Shown here in pieces: positions 7,298 to 15,718 of a DNA stretch of 17,305 nt. The notes under the pieces were generated by a model. The model did no database searches. It was not told the origin of the DNA and saw nothing but the letters and a program-made list of their open reading frames with translations. The stretch is from Rickettsiaceae bacterium (GTDB taxonomy: Bacteria > Pseudomonadota > Alphaproteobacteria > Rickettsiales > Rickettsiaceae), in assembly GCA_030731565.1 (NCBI GenBank), contig JANQTT010000050.1, positions 1-17,305 of the forward strand. The letters are read 5' to 3'. Position 1 is the stretch's first letter; the number at the start of each line of letters is the position of its first letter. The position numbers and the translations under genes were made by a program.

Positions 7298-9441
7298 TAG
7301 CTTACCCCTCCCGATGTTGGTGTATCGCCACTTGGACCGCTGCCCATTCCACTATCACCCCCTTTATCACCTTTTATATCTTCACTCAGTTTCGTTGAAA
7401 TTTCATCACCAGCATCGCTTCCATCTTTTTTAGTACCGTCTAAAGAAATTTTGTCTCCAGAAGAGCCTCTATTTGAGGTAGTGTCTTCTTTTGCTTTCTG
7501 TTTAGCTTCTTTAGCATCCTCCATTGCGCCCTTCATGTCACCAGTTTTAGCTTTTATAGCCGCTTTTGCTGCTGAAATACCTGCTTGAGCAAGCCCTATT
7601 GCTTTATCAATTATCGCAGTTGGCGATACCGTAACACTCGCAACGCTTGGCCCGCCTGTTAATTCAGCCGCAAACTCATTAACAGATTTTATGAAGAAAT
7701 AAAATATAAATACATAGATCATCACGTATATTAAACTTAGTGAAATATTCAGATAGTCATTAATTTTAGGGATCTCAAAGAGAATAACTATTTTCTTTTC
7801 CCAACCTTGTCCTAAATAATACTTCATCAATTTGTATCCAAGACTTTCCTTACATTTTTCTATATCAACAGTTGGCTCTCTTAATTCAAATGTACTAAAA
7901 TTAATTTCTCCTACTGTGTAATCATATCTTTGAAACTCACAAGTACCGTAAATCGCTGAATCATATACTGTAAGTAATATGGCAATAAATCCCCCTATTA
8001 CAGCCGGCTGCAGGGCGCATGAAATAACAATTTTCAGCCAGGAATCAAAATAGGCTTTTGTCCTTTCAAACAATGCCATAGTAATAAAAATTGGCGATAT
8101 ATATGCCATAACATAAAGTGTTATCGTACAAACTAAATATGCCGTCATAAAATACATGAGCACTGAAACAAAAAATACGACAAATAATAATCCCATTAAA
8201 ACAATAATTATTTGGCCAGACATAAACATACCGAACATTACTGGGAAAAATGTCAAGGTCCCAGCTGCAAATAACGCCTCAATCCCTTCCTCACCAACAT
8301 CGCCTAAATTAGCCGGAGTTCCTACCGTGGCACCATCAGCTACAGTGCCTGAAACTGACTTTAACATGGTCCCCATGTTATATAACAACTGCATTCCCAA
8401 ATAATATCCAATCCGGCAGTCTATAGCATCCCAAATTTTATAAAACTCATACCCTGATTCATATTTAGACGCATCGAAATCACACAAACCTTGTGACCCG
8501 CCAGCCATAAATACCATTTCAGTAAAATCATTAGTCAATTGCACTAATACTGGCAAAGCATAGTTGGTCATGCCATTCTGGCTAACTTCTTTCCCAGATA
8601 CAAAAGATTTTTGCCCAAGCCCCACGGCAAAGTATGTTACTAGTAAAAATTTAATGATAAACATAGCTACTTTATCGATATGAGCATATTCACCATTCAT
8701 TGCAATCTTAAATCCATAGAAGATTACGTATAGCATCAGCGCTGCTCTGACTGCCATTTTCATTGCATCTTGAAAAGCTGGAAAAGGTTTTAATGATGAA
8801 TATACAAGGTCATCTTCAAATCTTGGACATTCATCGCCAACATAAAATACTTTATTTAATGTATCTCTAAGGCAGTGAATAGTTAGTCCTGAAAAGCTTA
8901 GTAGTGATTGACTTTTCGCCCTGCCATCATAGCATGATTGGCCTAGGCTCTTACAAACTTCTGATTCACCGGGCTGTACTAATTCTTTTCCTTCACCATT
9001 TCTACACATTAATGGTAATTTTCCTCTTGAAGTTGGCATTACTAAGCATACTTCATTTTCAATTGCCTTAACTTCTAGTATTATATCCTTTAAGATAGGA
9101 TTTGTACCAATATCAGGATTAGAATTCAGCGATTTTAAAGTAGCTCTATCCCCTATCTTCATAGTTTTTGCAGTACAAAAATCTGGCGATCCGGATGCAT
9201 TTCTAATACAGAATTTAAATTCTGACCCGCCTTTTTTACATGCGTTATCAACGTAGGTTTTCATGTCAATATTTTTTTGAAGATAACCATACGCAGTATT
9301 CTCAACTAAATATTGTGTGTCGTCAAAAATTGGCAGAGCTGAGCAACTTTCTCCAAAAGTACTAGCTAAGGCAAATTGAGCGCTTAAAGTAAGCACTCCC
9401 TGCATCAATACTAATAAAATAAACTTACTCAATATTTTCAT
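7297..9441 (-). CDS. rvhB6b: VirB6-family T4SS inner-membrane protein, paralogue b (rvhB6b)
   Basis: At 714 aa this is the shortest complete VirB6 paralogue here. A Sec signal peptide occupies residues 1-25 (cleavage near FALA). The periplasmic part has a cysteine pattern shared with the preceding paralogue: C-x13-C, then C-x6-CY, then C(L)R. TM helices begin near 225 (ALMLYVIFYGFKIAMNG). A second signature, CDFD...IWDAIDCRIGYYLG, also matches the preceding gene (CKFD...LWDSLDCRISHYLG). The VirB6 core motif SPIFITMALFERTKAYFDSW begins at residue 449 and is followed by ALQP; YGTCEF lies downstream of it. A last TM helix (IYVMIYVFIFYFFI) precedes a ~105-residue tail with an Ala/Lys helical part and then a Gly/Asp/Ser-rich end. 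The ATG is 17 bp after the previous stop, with only a weak AGG upstream. Its stop overlaps the next ATG by one base. The predicted role is part of the multi-VirB6 channel or platform of the rvh T4SS. Confidence 0.93.
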   Translation of the reverse strand: MKILSKFILLVLMQGVLTLSAQFALASTFGESCSALPIFDDTQYLVENTAYGYLQKNIDMKTYVDNACKKGGSEFKFCIRNASGSPDFCTAKTMKIGDRATLKSLNSNPDIGTNPILKDIILEVKAIENEVCLVMPTSRGKLPLMCRNGEGKELVQPGESEVCKSLGQSCYDGRAKSQSLLSFSGLTIHCLRDTLNKVFYVGDECPRFEDDLVYSSLKPFPAFQDAMKMAVRAALMLYVIFYGFKIAMNGEYAHIDKVAMFIIKFLLVTYFAVGLGQKSFVSGKEVSQNGMTNYALPVLVQLTNDFTEMVFMAGGSQGLCDFDASKYESGYEFYKIWDAIDCRIGYYLGMQLLYNMGTMLKSVSGTVADGATVGTPANLGDVGEEGIEALFAAGTLTFFPVMFGMFMSGQIIIVLMGLLFVVFFVSVLMYFMTAYLVCTITLYVMAYISPIFITMALFERTKAYFDSWLKIVISCALQPAVIGGFIAILLTVYDSAIYGTCEFQRYDYTVGEINFSTFELREPTVDIEKCKESLGYKLMKYYLGQGWEKKIVILFEIPKINDYLNISLSLIYVMIYVFIFYFFIKSVNEFAAELTGGPSVASVTVSPTAIIDKAIGLAQAGISAAKAAIKAKTGDMKGAMEDAKEAKQKAKEDTTSNRGSSGDKISLDGTKKDGSDAGDEISTKLSEDIKGDKGGDSGMGSGPSGDTPTSGGVS
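7305..7312 (-). promoter_or_regulatory. Shine-Dalgarno of rvhB6c inside the end of rvhB6b
   Basis: GGGAGGGG on the minus strand lies 7 nt before ATG 7297. It is encoded by the Ser-Gly-Gly-Val codons at the end of rvhB6b. It is the strongest ribosome site among the internal operon junctions and supports re-initiation at the TAATG overlap. Confidence 0.8.
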
Positions 9442-9458
9442 AAATTTTCTATATTAAC

Positions 9459-12400
9459 CTAATTGTCTTTTTTATCATCCTTAGATTTTTGGCCCTCAAT
9501 ACCAGATGAATCATGAACATCTTTTACAGTGTCTTCCGCTGTTTCTTTAACGCTATTTATTGCTTCTTTGGCAACTTCTTTAATCGTTCCTTTCACATGT
9601 TCTACTGCTTGTTTTGCTACTTGTTTTGCCGCTTGTTTTGCCGCTTGAGAGGCCGCAGTACCAGCTGTGCTACCTGCTGCGCTTCCAGCCGCACTACCTG
9701 CCGCACCGCCAGCTGCACTGCCTGCTGCACCGCCTGCTGCACCGCCAGCCGCGCCTCCAGTCGCACCGCCAGCCGCACTACCCACAGCAGTGCCAGCCGC
9801 ACCTCCAACTGCAGTACCCGCGCCAGGAACGACACTTCCTGCTGTAGCGCCTACCGCTCCTGCAGTAGTACCTCCAGCAGCAGCGCCCGCTGTGGTACCA
9901 GCCGCAGCTCCACCTGCACTACCAGCTGCAGCTCCGCCTGTACTACCAGCCGCAGCTCCACTTGTACTGCCTGCAGCAGCGCCAGCGCTAGCACCTGCAG
10001 CGTCGGCCCCAGCACCAGCTGCGTCAGCACCAGTAGATACAGAATCTACAGCATCCTTTCCACCTTCAGTAGATACTTTATCCTCAGCCCCTTTTCTGCC
10101 GCCTGAAACTTTATCTTTTAACTTGCCTGCTCCTTCTGCCACTTTATCTCCTGCTCCGCCAGCCATTCCGCCAGCAGCGGCCGTAGCTGCCATTCCGGCT
10201 TTGAATAGAGATTGAGGTTTAATTGACATATTCGACAAGCTAACACCTTCAGTCATATCAGCTGCAAATTCGGCCAAACTTTCGCTAAAATGATACATGA
10301 GATATAACACTAAACATGCCGTTAACATAGCGATGGCTAATTTTTTAATTTTCTCAAAAATAACCTCCACCATCCCAAAGAACATCCCTGCTGAAGGCTG
10401 AATAGCTCCTAAAAAGTCAAATCGTTTCTTTTCTTCTTTTCCAGTTGTATCTTCAATCCATGGCATTGAATCGTTAGTTAGTGCATCTTTACCTAAATCA
10501 AATGCGAATTGGAAAGGGTTGTTAAGTATAAATCCTAAACTATCTCTACAACCTTCAGCTTCCTCTTTCGTATAGCTATCTTGCCATTTTTGATCTACAT
10601 AAAAATACCGAACTGCACGACCATCCGATGTAGGCGATACAAAATTAGCCAAATTAGTATCTCCAACAGCAAAACCTGCACCTGAATAAGTAAAGTCTTT
10701 CTTTTCATATTTACAAGTCCCATAAAAACCAAAATCAAAGACAGCGAGCATCGTTGTCATAAAAGTAACCGCGACCATGGGCTGAAGCATAAAAGATATC
10801 AACAATTTTACCCACGATTCAAAATAGCCCTTTGTGTAATTAAACAGATACATAGGAACAAATAATGGAGCGAGAACGCCGAGTATTACTATAGAAATCA
10901 TACATACAACTGTTGCATTAACAATAAATGCGCCAACAGAAATTATTAGTAATGGATACATAATCGCTAATGATATTAGAGTCCAATTTCCTGAAATAAC
11001 AGCTGGTACTAAAAGATAAATATAAGGAGGTATCGGAAAGCTCAGTACGTCTAGACGCGAGAAATCATGGCTTCTTGAAGCATTTTCTACCATCATTGTT
11101 TGAATCGCATCTAAACCCAGATAGTGGCTTATCCGACAATCTAACGAATCCCATAATTGCATATGCCTTAAGGTATCTGGATAGTAAACGTCATCAAATT
11201 TACACAATTGACTCGGGCTTGCATTAATAATCCAACTTGCAAGCTGGTTCATTCCATCTAGCAAAAATGGGAATGCCCATTGTATCATCCCGTCCATTCT
11301 ATCAAGATCATTACCTGAACCTGGATTAATGTTAATTCCAACTGCAAAATACGTAACAAACAGAAATTTAACACCGAAATTTACCAATTCCACTTTCTCG
11401 GGCACATTACCAGACAGCACTATTCTAAAACCAAAAAATATAACGTATAGCGTCAGCATTGCCGTAACCGCTCTATGCATATTTTTTTGGAATTGGTATA
11501 ACGCGCTGGTAACTCTTGAATTACTACCAAGCACATTTTTTACATCATCAAAACTACACACAGCCGAACTAATCATTAATTTTGCGATCATCTCTCTAAC
11601 GCATTCGATTAATGGGCCAGTCATTACAATTGAAGCTCGGGAATGTTCGTGCGCTCTTTTATAGCATCCTCCCATGTTTCCGCAGGTAGTTAACGAAGTC
11701 AGCTTTTCCAAAGCCCCTCTACCTTCCGGTGTAAGGTCTAAAAAATCAGCATAAATTGAAACGGGAAAAGGCTCTTTTATATATTTGCAACCAATAGGTA
11801 TCCAACCAGCGAAGCTTTGCGTTGCAACACACATTTTATCTTTTTCTTTTATTACCTTCCACGGTAATACGGGGATTATACCAATATCAAACATAGTGTC
11901 GCTGTCCCCTTCTCTCTTATCTTCATAAATATTGTGATATTCAGATTTAGGTATGTTCCAAGCATCAACTATATCATCCCATGGATCTTTTCCAGTAAAA
12001 ACAGCCTTTGCTATCACGACAGCAGACTTTGCAACCGCCCCTACTCTTGCAGTGGCGAGTTTTGTATTACTACATAGCGAGAAGCTTAATTTTTGATCAT
12101 AATAATCAATTCGATTACCTCTCGTACATGTCCTCGGAAAGAGCTCTTTGTCATTAATATACACTCTTAAAAAAGTATTAGCATATAAACCAGGAGAAAT
12201 GACGTTAGCAATAACAAAAGTAAAGAACGGTGCTGGAATGCATGTATGAGAAAATTCTGTACGAAGCAAATTCCCAACTCCTTGAGTCTCACATGTCAAA
12301 TTTGTTAACGTATCAAGTATGGTGTCTAAAGTGCTATTTTCAGCCTTAAACTCCTCCGCAGAAACATAGGATAAAAAACCAAAAGAGATAACTAGATACA

Positions 12401-12536
12401 AAGATACATTAATGAATTGGATTTTTAAGAATTCCAAAATTTTCAAAAGAGAAACTAAAAAATGGCATAAAAACCCTATAGACAAGATACACCGTTCTAT
12501 ACGCTTTTTATTTAGAGGCTCTTTATTATTATACAT
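9459..12536 (-). CDS. rvhB6a: VirB6-family T4SS inner-membrane protein, paralogue a with Ala/Gly zipper tail (rvhB6a)
   Basis: This is a VirB6/TrbL-family protein of 1025 aa from ATG 12536, whose A is the last base of the virB4 stop (TGATG). A TTG one codon earlier is in frame, but the ATG coupled to the stop is preferred. The N-terminus has two hydrophobic stretches; the second (VSLYLVISFGFLSYVSA) looks like a signal peptide, so the mature start or even the true initiation site could lie further in. The periplasmic part shares C-x13-C, C-x5-CY and CVR with the next paralogue. TM helices start near 352 (AMLTLYVIFFGFRIVLSG). The signature CKFD...LWDSLDCRISHYLG follows, then the core motif APLFVPMYLFNYTKGYFESW from residue 556 and MLQP. 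After the last TM (ACLVLYLMYHF), residues ~832-975 are almost pure Ala/Gly/Ser/Thr with GxxxG spacing, then an amphipathic AAKQ/VAKE segment and a charged end. The tail is much more GC-rich at DNA level than the core. Confidence 0.93.
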   Translation of the reverse strand: MYNNKEPLNKKRIERCILSIGFLCHFLVSLLKILEFLKIQFINVSLYLVISFGFLSYVSAEEFKAENSTLDTILDTLTNLTCETQGVGNLLRTEFSHTCIPAPFFTFVIANVISPGLYANTFLRVYINDKELFPRTCTRGNRIDYYDQKLSFSLCSNTKLATARVGAVAKSAVVIAKAVFTGKDPWDDIVDAWNIPKSEYHNIYEDKREGDSDTMFDIGIIPVLPWKVIKEKDKMCVATQSFAGWIPIGCKYIKEPFPVSIYADFLDLTPEGRGALEKLTSLTTCGNMGGCYKRAHEHSRASIVMTGPLIECVREMIAKLMISSAVCSFDDVKNVLGSNSRVTSALYQFQKNMHRAVTAMLTLYVIFFGFRIVLSGNVPEKVELVNFGVKFLFVTYFAVGININPGSGNDLDRMDGMIQWAFPFLLDGMNQLASWIINASPSQLCKFDDVYYPDTLRHMQLWDSLDCRISHYLGLDAIQTMMVENASRSHDFSRLDVLSFPIPPYIYLLVPAVISGNWTLISLAIMYPLLIISVGAFIVNATVVCMISIVILGVLAPLFVPMYLFNYTKGYFESWVKLLISFMLQPMVAVTFMTTMLAVFDFGFYGTCKYEKKDFTYSGAGFAVGDTNLANFVSPTSDGRAVRYFYVDQKWQDSYTKEEAEGCRDSLGFILNNPFQFAFDLGKDALTNDSMPWIEDTTGKEEKKRFDFLGAIQPSAGMFFGMVEVIFEKIKKLAIAMLTACLVLYLMYHFSESLAEFAADMTEGVSLSNMSIKPQSLFKAGMAATAAAGGMAGGAGDKVAEGAGKLKDKVSGGRKGAEDKVSTEGGKDAVDSVSTGADAAGAGADAAGASAGAAAGSTSGAAAGSTGGAAAGSAGGAAAGTTAGAAAGGTTAGAVGATAGSVVPGAGTAVGGAAGTAVGSAAGGATGGAAGGAAGGAAGSAAGGAAGSAAGSAAGSTAGTAASQAAKQAAKQVAKQAVEHVKGTIKEVAKEAINSVKETAEDTVKDVHDSSGIEGQKSKDDKKDN
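9610..10045 (-). repeat. GC-rich Ala/Gly low-complexity tract in rvhB6a
   Basis: This DNA is built from degenerate GCN/GGN codons and encodes a four-residue rhythm such as GAAAGSTSGAAAGSTGG and GSAAGGATGGAAGG. It is strikingly more GC-rich than the AT-rich DNA on either side. The codons are varied rather than a pure trinucleotide run, which argues that the protein pattern, not simple slippage, has been maintained. Long open frames on the plus strand here are by-products of this composition. Confidence 0.9.
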
Positions 12537-14956
12537 CAACCTAACGCCTTTACTTCTTTATAGAAAATCGGTAACCATTTTTTTGGATCGCTTCCATGCT
12601 TCTCAATAATTTGGTCAAGTAAAACCACCGTATCCGCCCTACCAGACAAGACATTAATAACATTATCCATGCCACTAAGGTTTAACTTAGCTATAACTGC
12701 ATTTACCCCTTGTTTTACTAAAAAATATCTTGAACCTGGGTCGGTGGTTTTAATTAAAATATATTCCCGTTGAGAGAGCATAAAAGCTGATTTATAGATT
12801 TCTGTTGCTTTCAGGTTAGGTAAGAATATTTGTGTTGCAGTTTGCTGGATTAGGGTATCACTTATTTGGCTTTTTGTAGCGTCTTCAACACTTTGCGTAG
12901 CAAAAATAACAAAAGTATTGAGTTTTCTTAAAACTTTTAGCCAGTCCTTAATTTTAGGCGCAAATACTGGGTTATCAATCAGCGCCCAAGCTTCATCAAG
13001 CACTATCATTGTCCTAGAACCATCTAAGGAAATGTTTATTCGATGGAATATATATAATAGCACCGGAGAAAGCGACAATGGATCTTTAAGTAACTCGGCC
13101 ATTTCAAAACCAAATACTCTTGATTGAGCAAGGTCAATATTATCTTTGTCGTTATCAAAAATTTTAGCATGAGACCCTTTACCATGCCACATTGCGATTC
13201 TACTAGCCAAAGTCCCTGGACCATCCATTCCCAAAAATGGCACAATATTGCTTAGCTTTCTATCCCTTCTGTCTAATCTGTAATTACCATTAATTGCTTG
13301 CGTTAAAATTTTTATATCTTCTGCATTTAAAAGTTCACCATGTGATGTAACAAGAGTTTTCATCCATTCAAGAATAAACGCTCTATTTTCACTGTTATCG
13401 TCAAGTTGAAGAGGGTTAAAACCGCAATTTGCTCCTGGATCAATCACCGTATATACACCATCTAGAGCTCGAACAAATATCTCCGCCCCTCTATCTTTAT
13501 CAAAGAAAAAAGTCCTTGGCCTGAATTTTTGGGCCTGAGCGCAGAGAAAATTCATCAACACAGTCTTACCAGCACCTGTTGGGCCGATAATTAAACTATG
13601 CCCAACATCTCGAACGTGAAAGTTAAAATAAAATGGAGTACCAGAAGTAGTGTCTAAAACAGTTACTGCATCTCCCCAATGATTACCATACATTTGCCCA
13701 GGAGGATAGTTGTGCATAGAAGCAAAGCCAGCTAAATTCAGAGTATTAATTGTTGACCTTCTAATAATATAACTTAAATTGCCTGGCAATTGTCCCCAGT
13801 AGCTAGGCTCCATATTAACCCTTTCTCTGACCGGTTGCATACCGCAATTTGACAACTCAACAGCGGCCATGGATAAGCTATTTTCCAAAGCTTTCAAATC
13901 TTTATCTATACAAAGCAACGATATGTGATGCTCACCAAAACCAATATCCCCGCTCATTGCCATATCAAGTGCTTGCGAAATTTCGGCTATCTGTGATACC
14001 GCTTTGTCTTCAGCTTGAATCATCCTATTTTGTTGAAGCTGCATTTTGTTGATTGCAATAGTCCTGTTTGAGAAGCTAAAGCTTTGAGTCATTATAAGCT
14101 CGAATGGCATTTGTAGAAAACCATCAAACACACCTGCAGCAGTAGTTGGACCATATTCTCTGATACTAATTATTCCTGCAAATTTTTTGCCTTTTGGCCC
14201 TCTTGATTCGATTGCTTTTGATCCAAAAAATAGTCTATTTGTTGGTAAATACTCATCTAATGAATTTCTTGGAACCATCATTGGACTGGAATCGCCACAA
14301 TTTACTATTGTTCCTAAAAATTCACTTAACTCACAAAACGCTCCATCTCTTAACTTTCTAACTCCCAGTAATTTAGTATCGTAATCACGCAAAGTGTTCA
14401 AAACACGAGTTGTCATTTCATTAAGGCTTTCATGCATCTCACGCATGTCGCTTTCCCATGCCTTTTTATTACCTTTTTGCTTCAATTTGGTGAACATATA
14501 CTCAATAATAGCCGCGCCTTCCTTATCCGGTTCATATAGGATGCTAACGTATAGCTCATTAAAATAAGAATTAGACCCAGAATTTTTTCTATGCCACTCG
14601 TCTTCAAGGTATGATATAAAATCTTTTGAAGTTCGAACAGTAGGATCAATACTATACTCCGTATCCCTTTTTACTACTGGTTTTTTGCGCCTTATTGTAT
14701 GAAAATATAATGTTACATTGCCAGACGCCATATTCTTCAAAAGAGAATTCCTTATAGCTTTCCTGATATCCAAATCATCATCATCAGCAGTTTCAAATGA
14801 GAAACCACCAACCTTGACAACTTGCAGCAAACCATTAGTTTTTGTTAGAATAGTATTTTTATCCCAATGCCCTTTGTACGGAATAAAATCAGAAACTAGC
14901 TTCTCTTTTTTCGAATACCGCTCCTTTGCAGCAGCTGTCTTAAATAGCTTAAACAT
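12536..14956 (-). CDS. rvhB4a: VirB4 T4SS assembly ATPase (rvhB4a)
   Basis: This 806-aa VirB4/CagE/TrbE-family ATPase energises T4SS biogenesis and substrate transfer at the cytoplasmic face of the inner membrane. Walker A is GPTGAGKT at residues 458-465. Walker B is MIVLDEAW at 650-657, with D654 and E655 as the expected Mg-binding and catalytic acids. The downstream FVIFATQSVEDA matches the conserved ATQ element of VirB4/FtsK-like motors. The N-terminal ~400 residues are the typical VirB4 N-domain. Length is close to the usual ~800 aa, with no frameshift. Rickettsiales carry two virB4 genes; intact Walker motifs and position directly before the virB6 array identify this as the rvhB4a type rather than the divergent second copy. 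ATG 14956 is 8 bp after the virB3 stop, and the stop overlaps the next ATG by one base. Confidence 0.97.
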   Translation of the reverse strand: MFKLFKTAAAKERYSKKEKLVSDFIPYKGHWDKNTILTKTNGLLQVVKVGGFSFETADDDDLDIRKAIRNSLLKNMASGNVTLYFHTIRRKKPVVKRDTEYSIDPTVRTSKDFISYLEDEWHRKNSGSNSYFNELYVSILYEPDKEGAAIIEYMFTKLKQKGNKKAWESDMREMHESLNEMTTRVLNTLRDYDTKLLGVRKLRDGAFCELSEFLGTIVNCGDSSPMMVPRNSLDEYLPTNRLFFGSKAIESRGPKGKKFAGIISIREYGPTTAAGVFDGFLQMPFELIMTQSFSFSNRTIAINKMQLQQNRMIQAEDKAVSQIAEISQALDMAMSGDIGFGEHHISLLCIDKDLKALENSLSMAAVELSNCGMQPVRERVNMEPSYWGQLPGNLSYIIRRSTINTLNLAGFASMHNYPPGQMYGNHWGDAVTVLDTTSGTPFYFNFHVRDVGHSLIIGPTGAGKTVLMNFLCAQAQKFRPRTFFFDKDRGAEIFVRALDGVYTVIDPGANCGFNPLQLDDNSENRAFILEWMKTLVTSHGELLNAEDIKILTQAINGNYRLDRRDRKLSNIVPFLGMDGPGTLASRIAMWHGKGSHAKIFDNDKDNIDLAQSRVFGFEMAELLKDPLSLSPVLLYIFHRINISLDGSRTMIVLDEAWALIDNPVFAPKIKDWLKVLRKLNTFVIFATQSVEDATKSQISDTLIQQTATQIFLPNLKATEIYKSAFMLSQREYILIKTTDPGSRYFLVKQGVNAVIAKLNLSGMDNVINVLSGRADTVVLLDQIIEKHGSDPKKWLPIFYKEVKALG

Positions 14957-14964
14957 TTAAAAAC

Positions 14965-15252
14965 CTATGCACTATATGAATTTGCTCCCCAATATGATTT
15001 ATTAGGGCACTGATTACATTTACCTGCATAATTTAAATATAATTCCATAAACCTAGGCTCTTTAAAGCATAAAAGATACCCAATTAAGTGCACTACAGCT
15101 GCAACGAAAATAATGTAAACGCTTGATTCTTGAATAAAAATGGTTACAGATACCATAAGATTTAACATAGCATATTGAATACTAACTCCAAAAATCATTG
15201 ATGGTCTTGTTAAACCTACGAATAGCGGGTCGGAAGAGAGTTGGCCTGACAT
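14965..15252 (-). CDS. rvhB3: VirB3 T4SS inner-membrane protein (rvhB3)
   Basis: This 95-aa protein matches VirB3 in size, topology and position immediately before virB4. The N-terminus carries the family-like segment DPLFVGLTRPSMIFGV (residues 8-23), followed by two hydrophobic helices (around 24-44 and 47-67) and a short Cys-containing C-terminal tail (CNQCP). VirB3 pairs with VirB4 at the inner membrane during assembly. The start is set at ATG 15252 because a perfect GGAGG (15265-15261) lies 8 nt upstream. The frame could be extended five codons to a TTG at 15267, but that would place the Shine-Dalgarno inside the gene. It is the first gene of the T4SS operon here and lies ~500 bp after groEL in the same orientation. 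Confidence 0.93.
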   Translation of the reverse strand: MSGQLSSDPLFVGLTRPSMIFGVSIQYAMLNLMVSVTIFIQESSVYIIFVAAVVHLIGYLLCFKEPRFMELYLNYAGKCNQCPNKSYWGANSYSA

Positions 15253-15260
15253 ATATGGAT

Positions 15261-15265
15261 CCTCC
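15261..15265 (-). promoter_or_regulatory. Shine-Dalgarno of virB3
   Basis: On the minus strand this reads GGAGG, 8 nt before ATG 15252. It decides the virB3 start against the upstream in-frame TTG at 15267. Confidence 0.85.
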
Positions 15266-15380
15266 AAGTTAACTGATTTATAAACTTCCTGTTTAGCAGT
15301 TTAATTGAAGTTGGCCTATTAAATCAAACCTATAATATTAATATCTAAAAGATTTCTTAAACTTGAGGATATTGCAGCAC

Positions 15381-15409
15381 CATATATAGCAAATTATGGC
15401 ATTGCCCAA
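15381..15409 (-). promoter_or_regulatory. Weak candidate promoter for the T4SS operon
   Basis: Read on the minus strand, TTGGGC (15409-15404) and TATATG (15386-15381) are separated by 17 bp, about 130 bp before the virB3 ATG. Both boxes are imperfect, and in AT-rich DNA such matches occur by chance, so this is only the best candidate I see in the gap. Confidence 0.22.
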
Positions 15410-15450
15410 TAACTATAGATATGGAGACATTATCCTCCAGCTAAACGTAG

Positions 15451-15540
15451 TCATCCCGGGCTTGATCCGGGATCTTTAGAGAATTTAAAGAAAAATGTAG
15501 TTTGTTGTTTTTAAGGATCCTGAAGATCACGGATCAAGCG
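15451..15540. repeat. Palindromic intergenic repeat, outer element
   Basis: The arm GCTTGATCCGGGATCT (15460-15475) pairs with AGATCACGGATCAAGC (15524-15539) at 15 of 16 positions across a 48-bp loop. The left arm also contains a small self-complementary stem (ATCCCGG 15453-15459 with CCGGGAT 15467-15473). The GTCATCCCGG left end is of the kind found in dispersed repeats of Rickettsiales genomes (recollection). The matching right end (CCGGGATGAC) is missing, so this copy is truncated at ~15540 where the next palindrome starts. Confidence 0.75.
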
Positions 15541-15542
15541 GC

Positions 15543-15709
15543 CTTGTTGCGTGGCTTGGATTATAATAAAATTTTCCACTTTATAGTCATGCTGAATTTA
15601 TTTCAGTATCTTAAACAAAGTGCACACTGAATTTATTCCTTGAGATGCTGAAAACTAGTTCAGCATGACTAGTGAGGTTTTAGGAGTGTATCCGAGCCAT
15701 GCAACAAAG
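15543..15709. repeat. Nested palindromic repeat (~165 bp), inner element
   Basis: There are two nested pairs of inverted arms. The outer arms are 15544-15561 and the complementary stretch within 15689-15709, matching at 16 of 18 positions. The inner arms are 15585-15612 and 15641-15670, both starting from AGTCATGCTGAA read inward. The central ~28 bp contains a further partial copy of the CTGAATTTATT motif. Transcribed, it would fold into a long imperfect hairpin. It resembles a small non-autonomous palindromic element, but no terminal duplication is clear. Confidence 0.75.
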
Positions 15710-15718
15710 CAACTTGTT

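Noticed and set aside
9513..10215. Several long plus-strand open frames rich in Ala/Pro, Ser/Thr/Cys or Leu/Pro opposite the rvhB6a tail
   Set aside because: They are mirror images of GC-rich Ala/Gly codons on the minus strand, which rarely form stops in any frame; no ribosome site or family resemblance.
12534..12539. TTG at 12539 as the rvhB6a start
   Set aside because: The adjacent ATG at 12536 forms a TGATG overlap with the virB4 stop, a standard coupled start; the TTG adds one residue only.
15253..15267. TTG start at 15267 for virB3
   Set aside because: The GGAGG that fits ATG 15252 would lie inside the coding region, and the TTG has no Shine-Dalgarno of its own.
15415..15445. Possible five-codon leader peptide on the minus strand after a GGAGG
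   Set aside because: The Shine-Dalgarno to ATG distance is only 3 nt, and no attenuator or codon bias follows.
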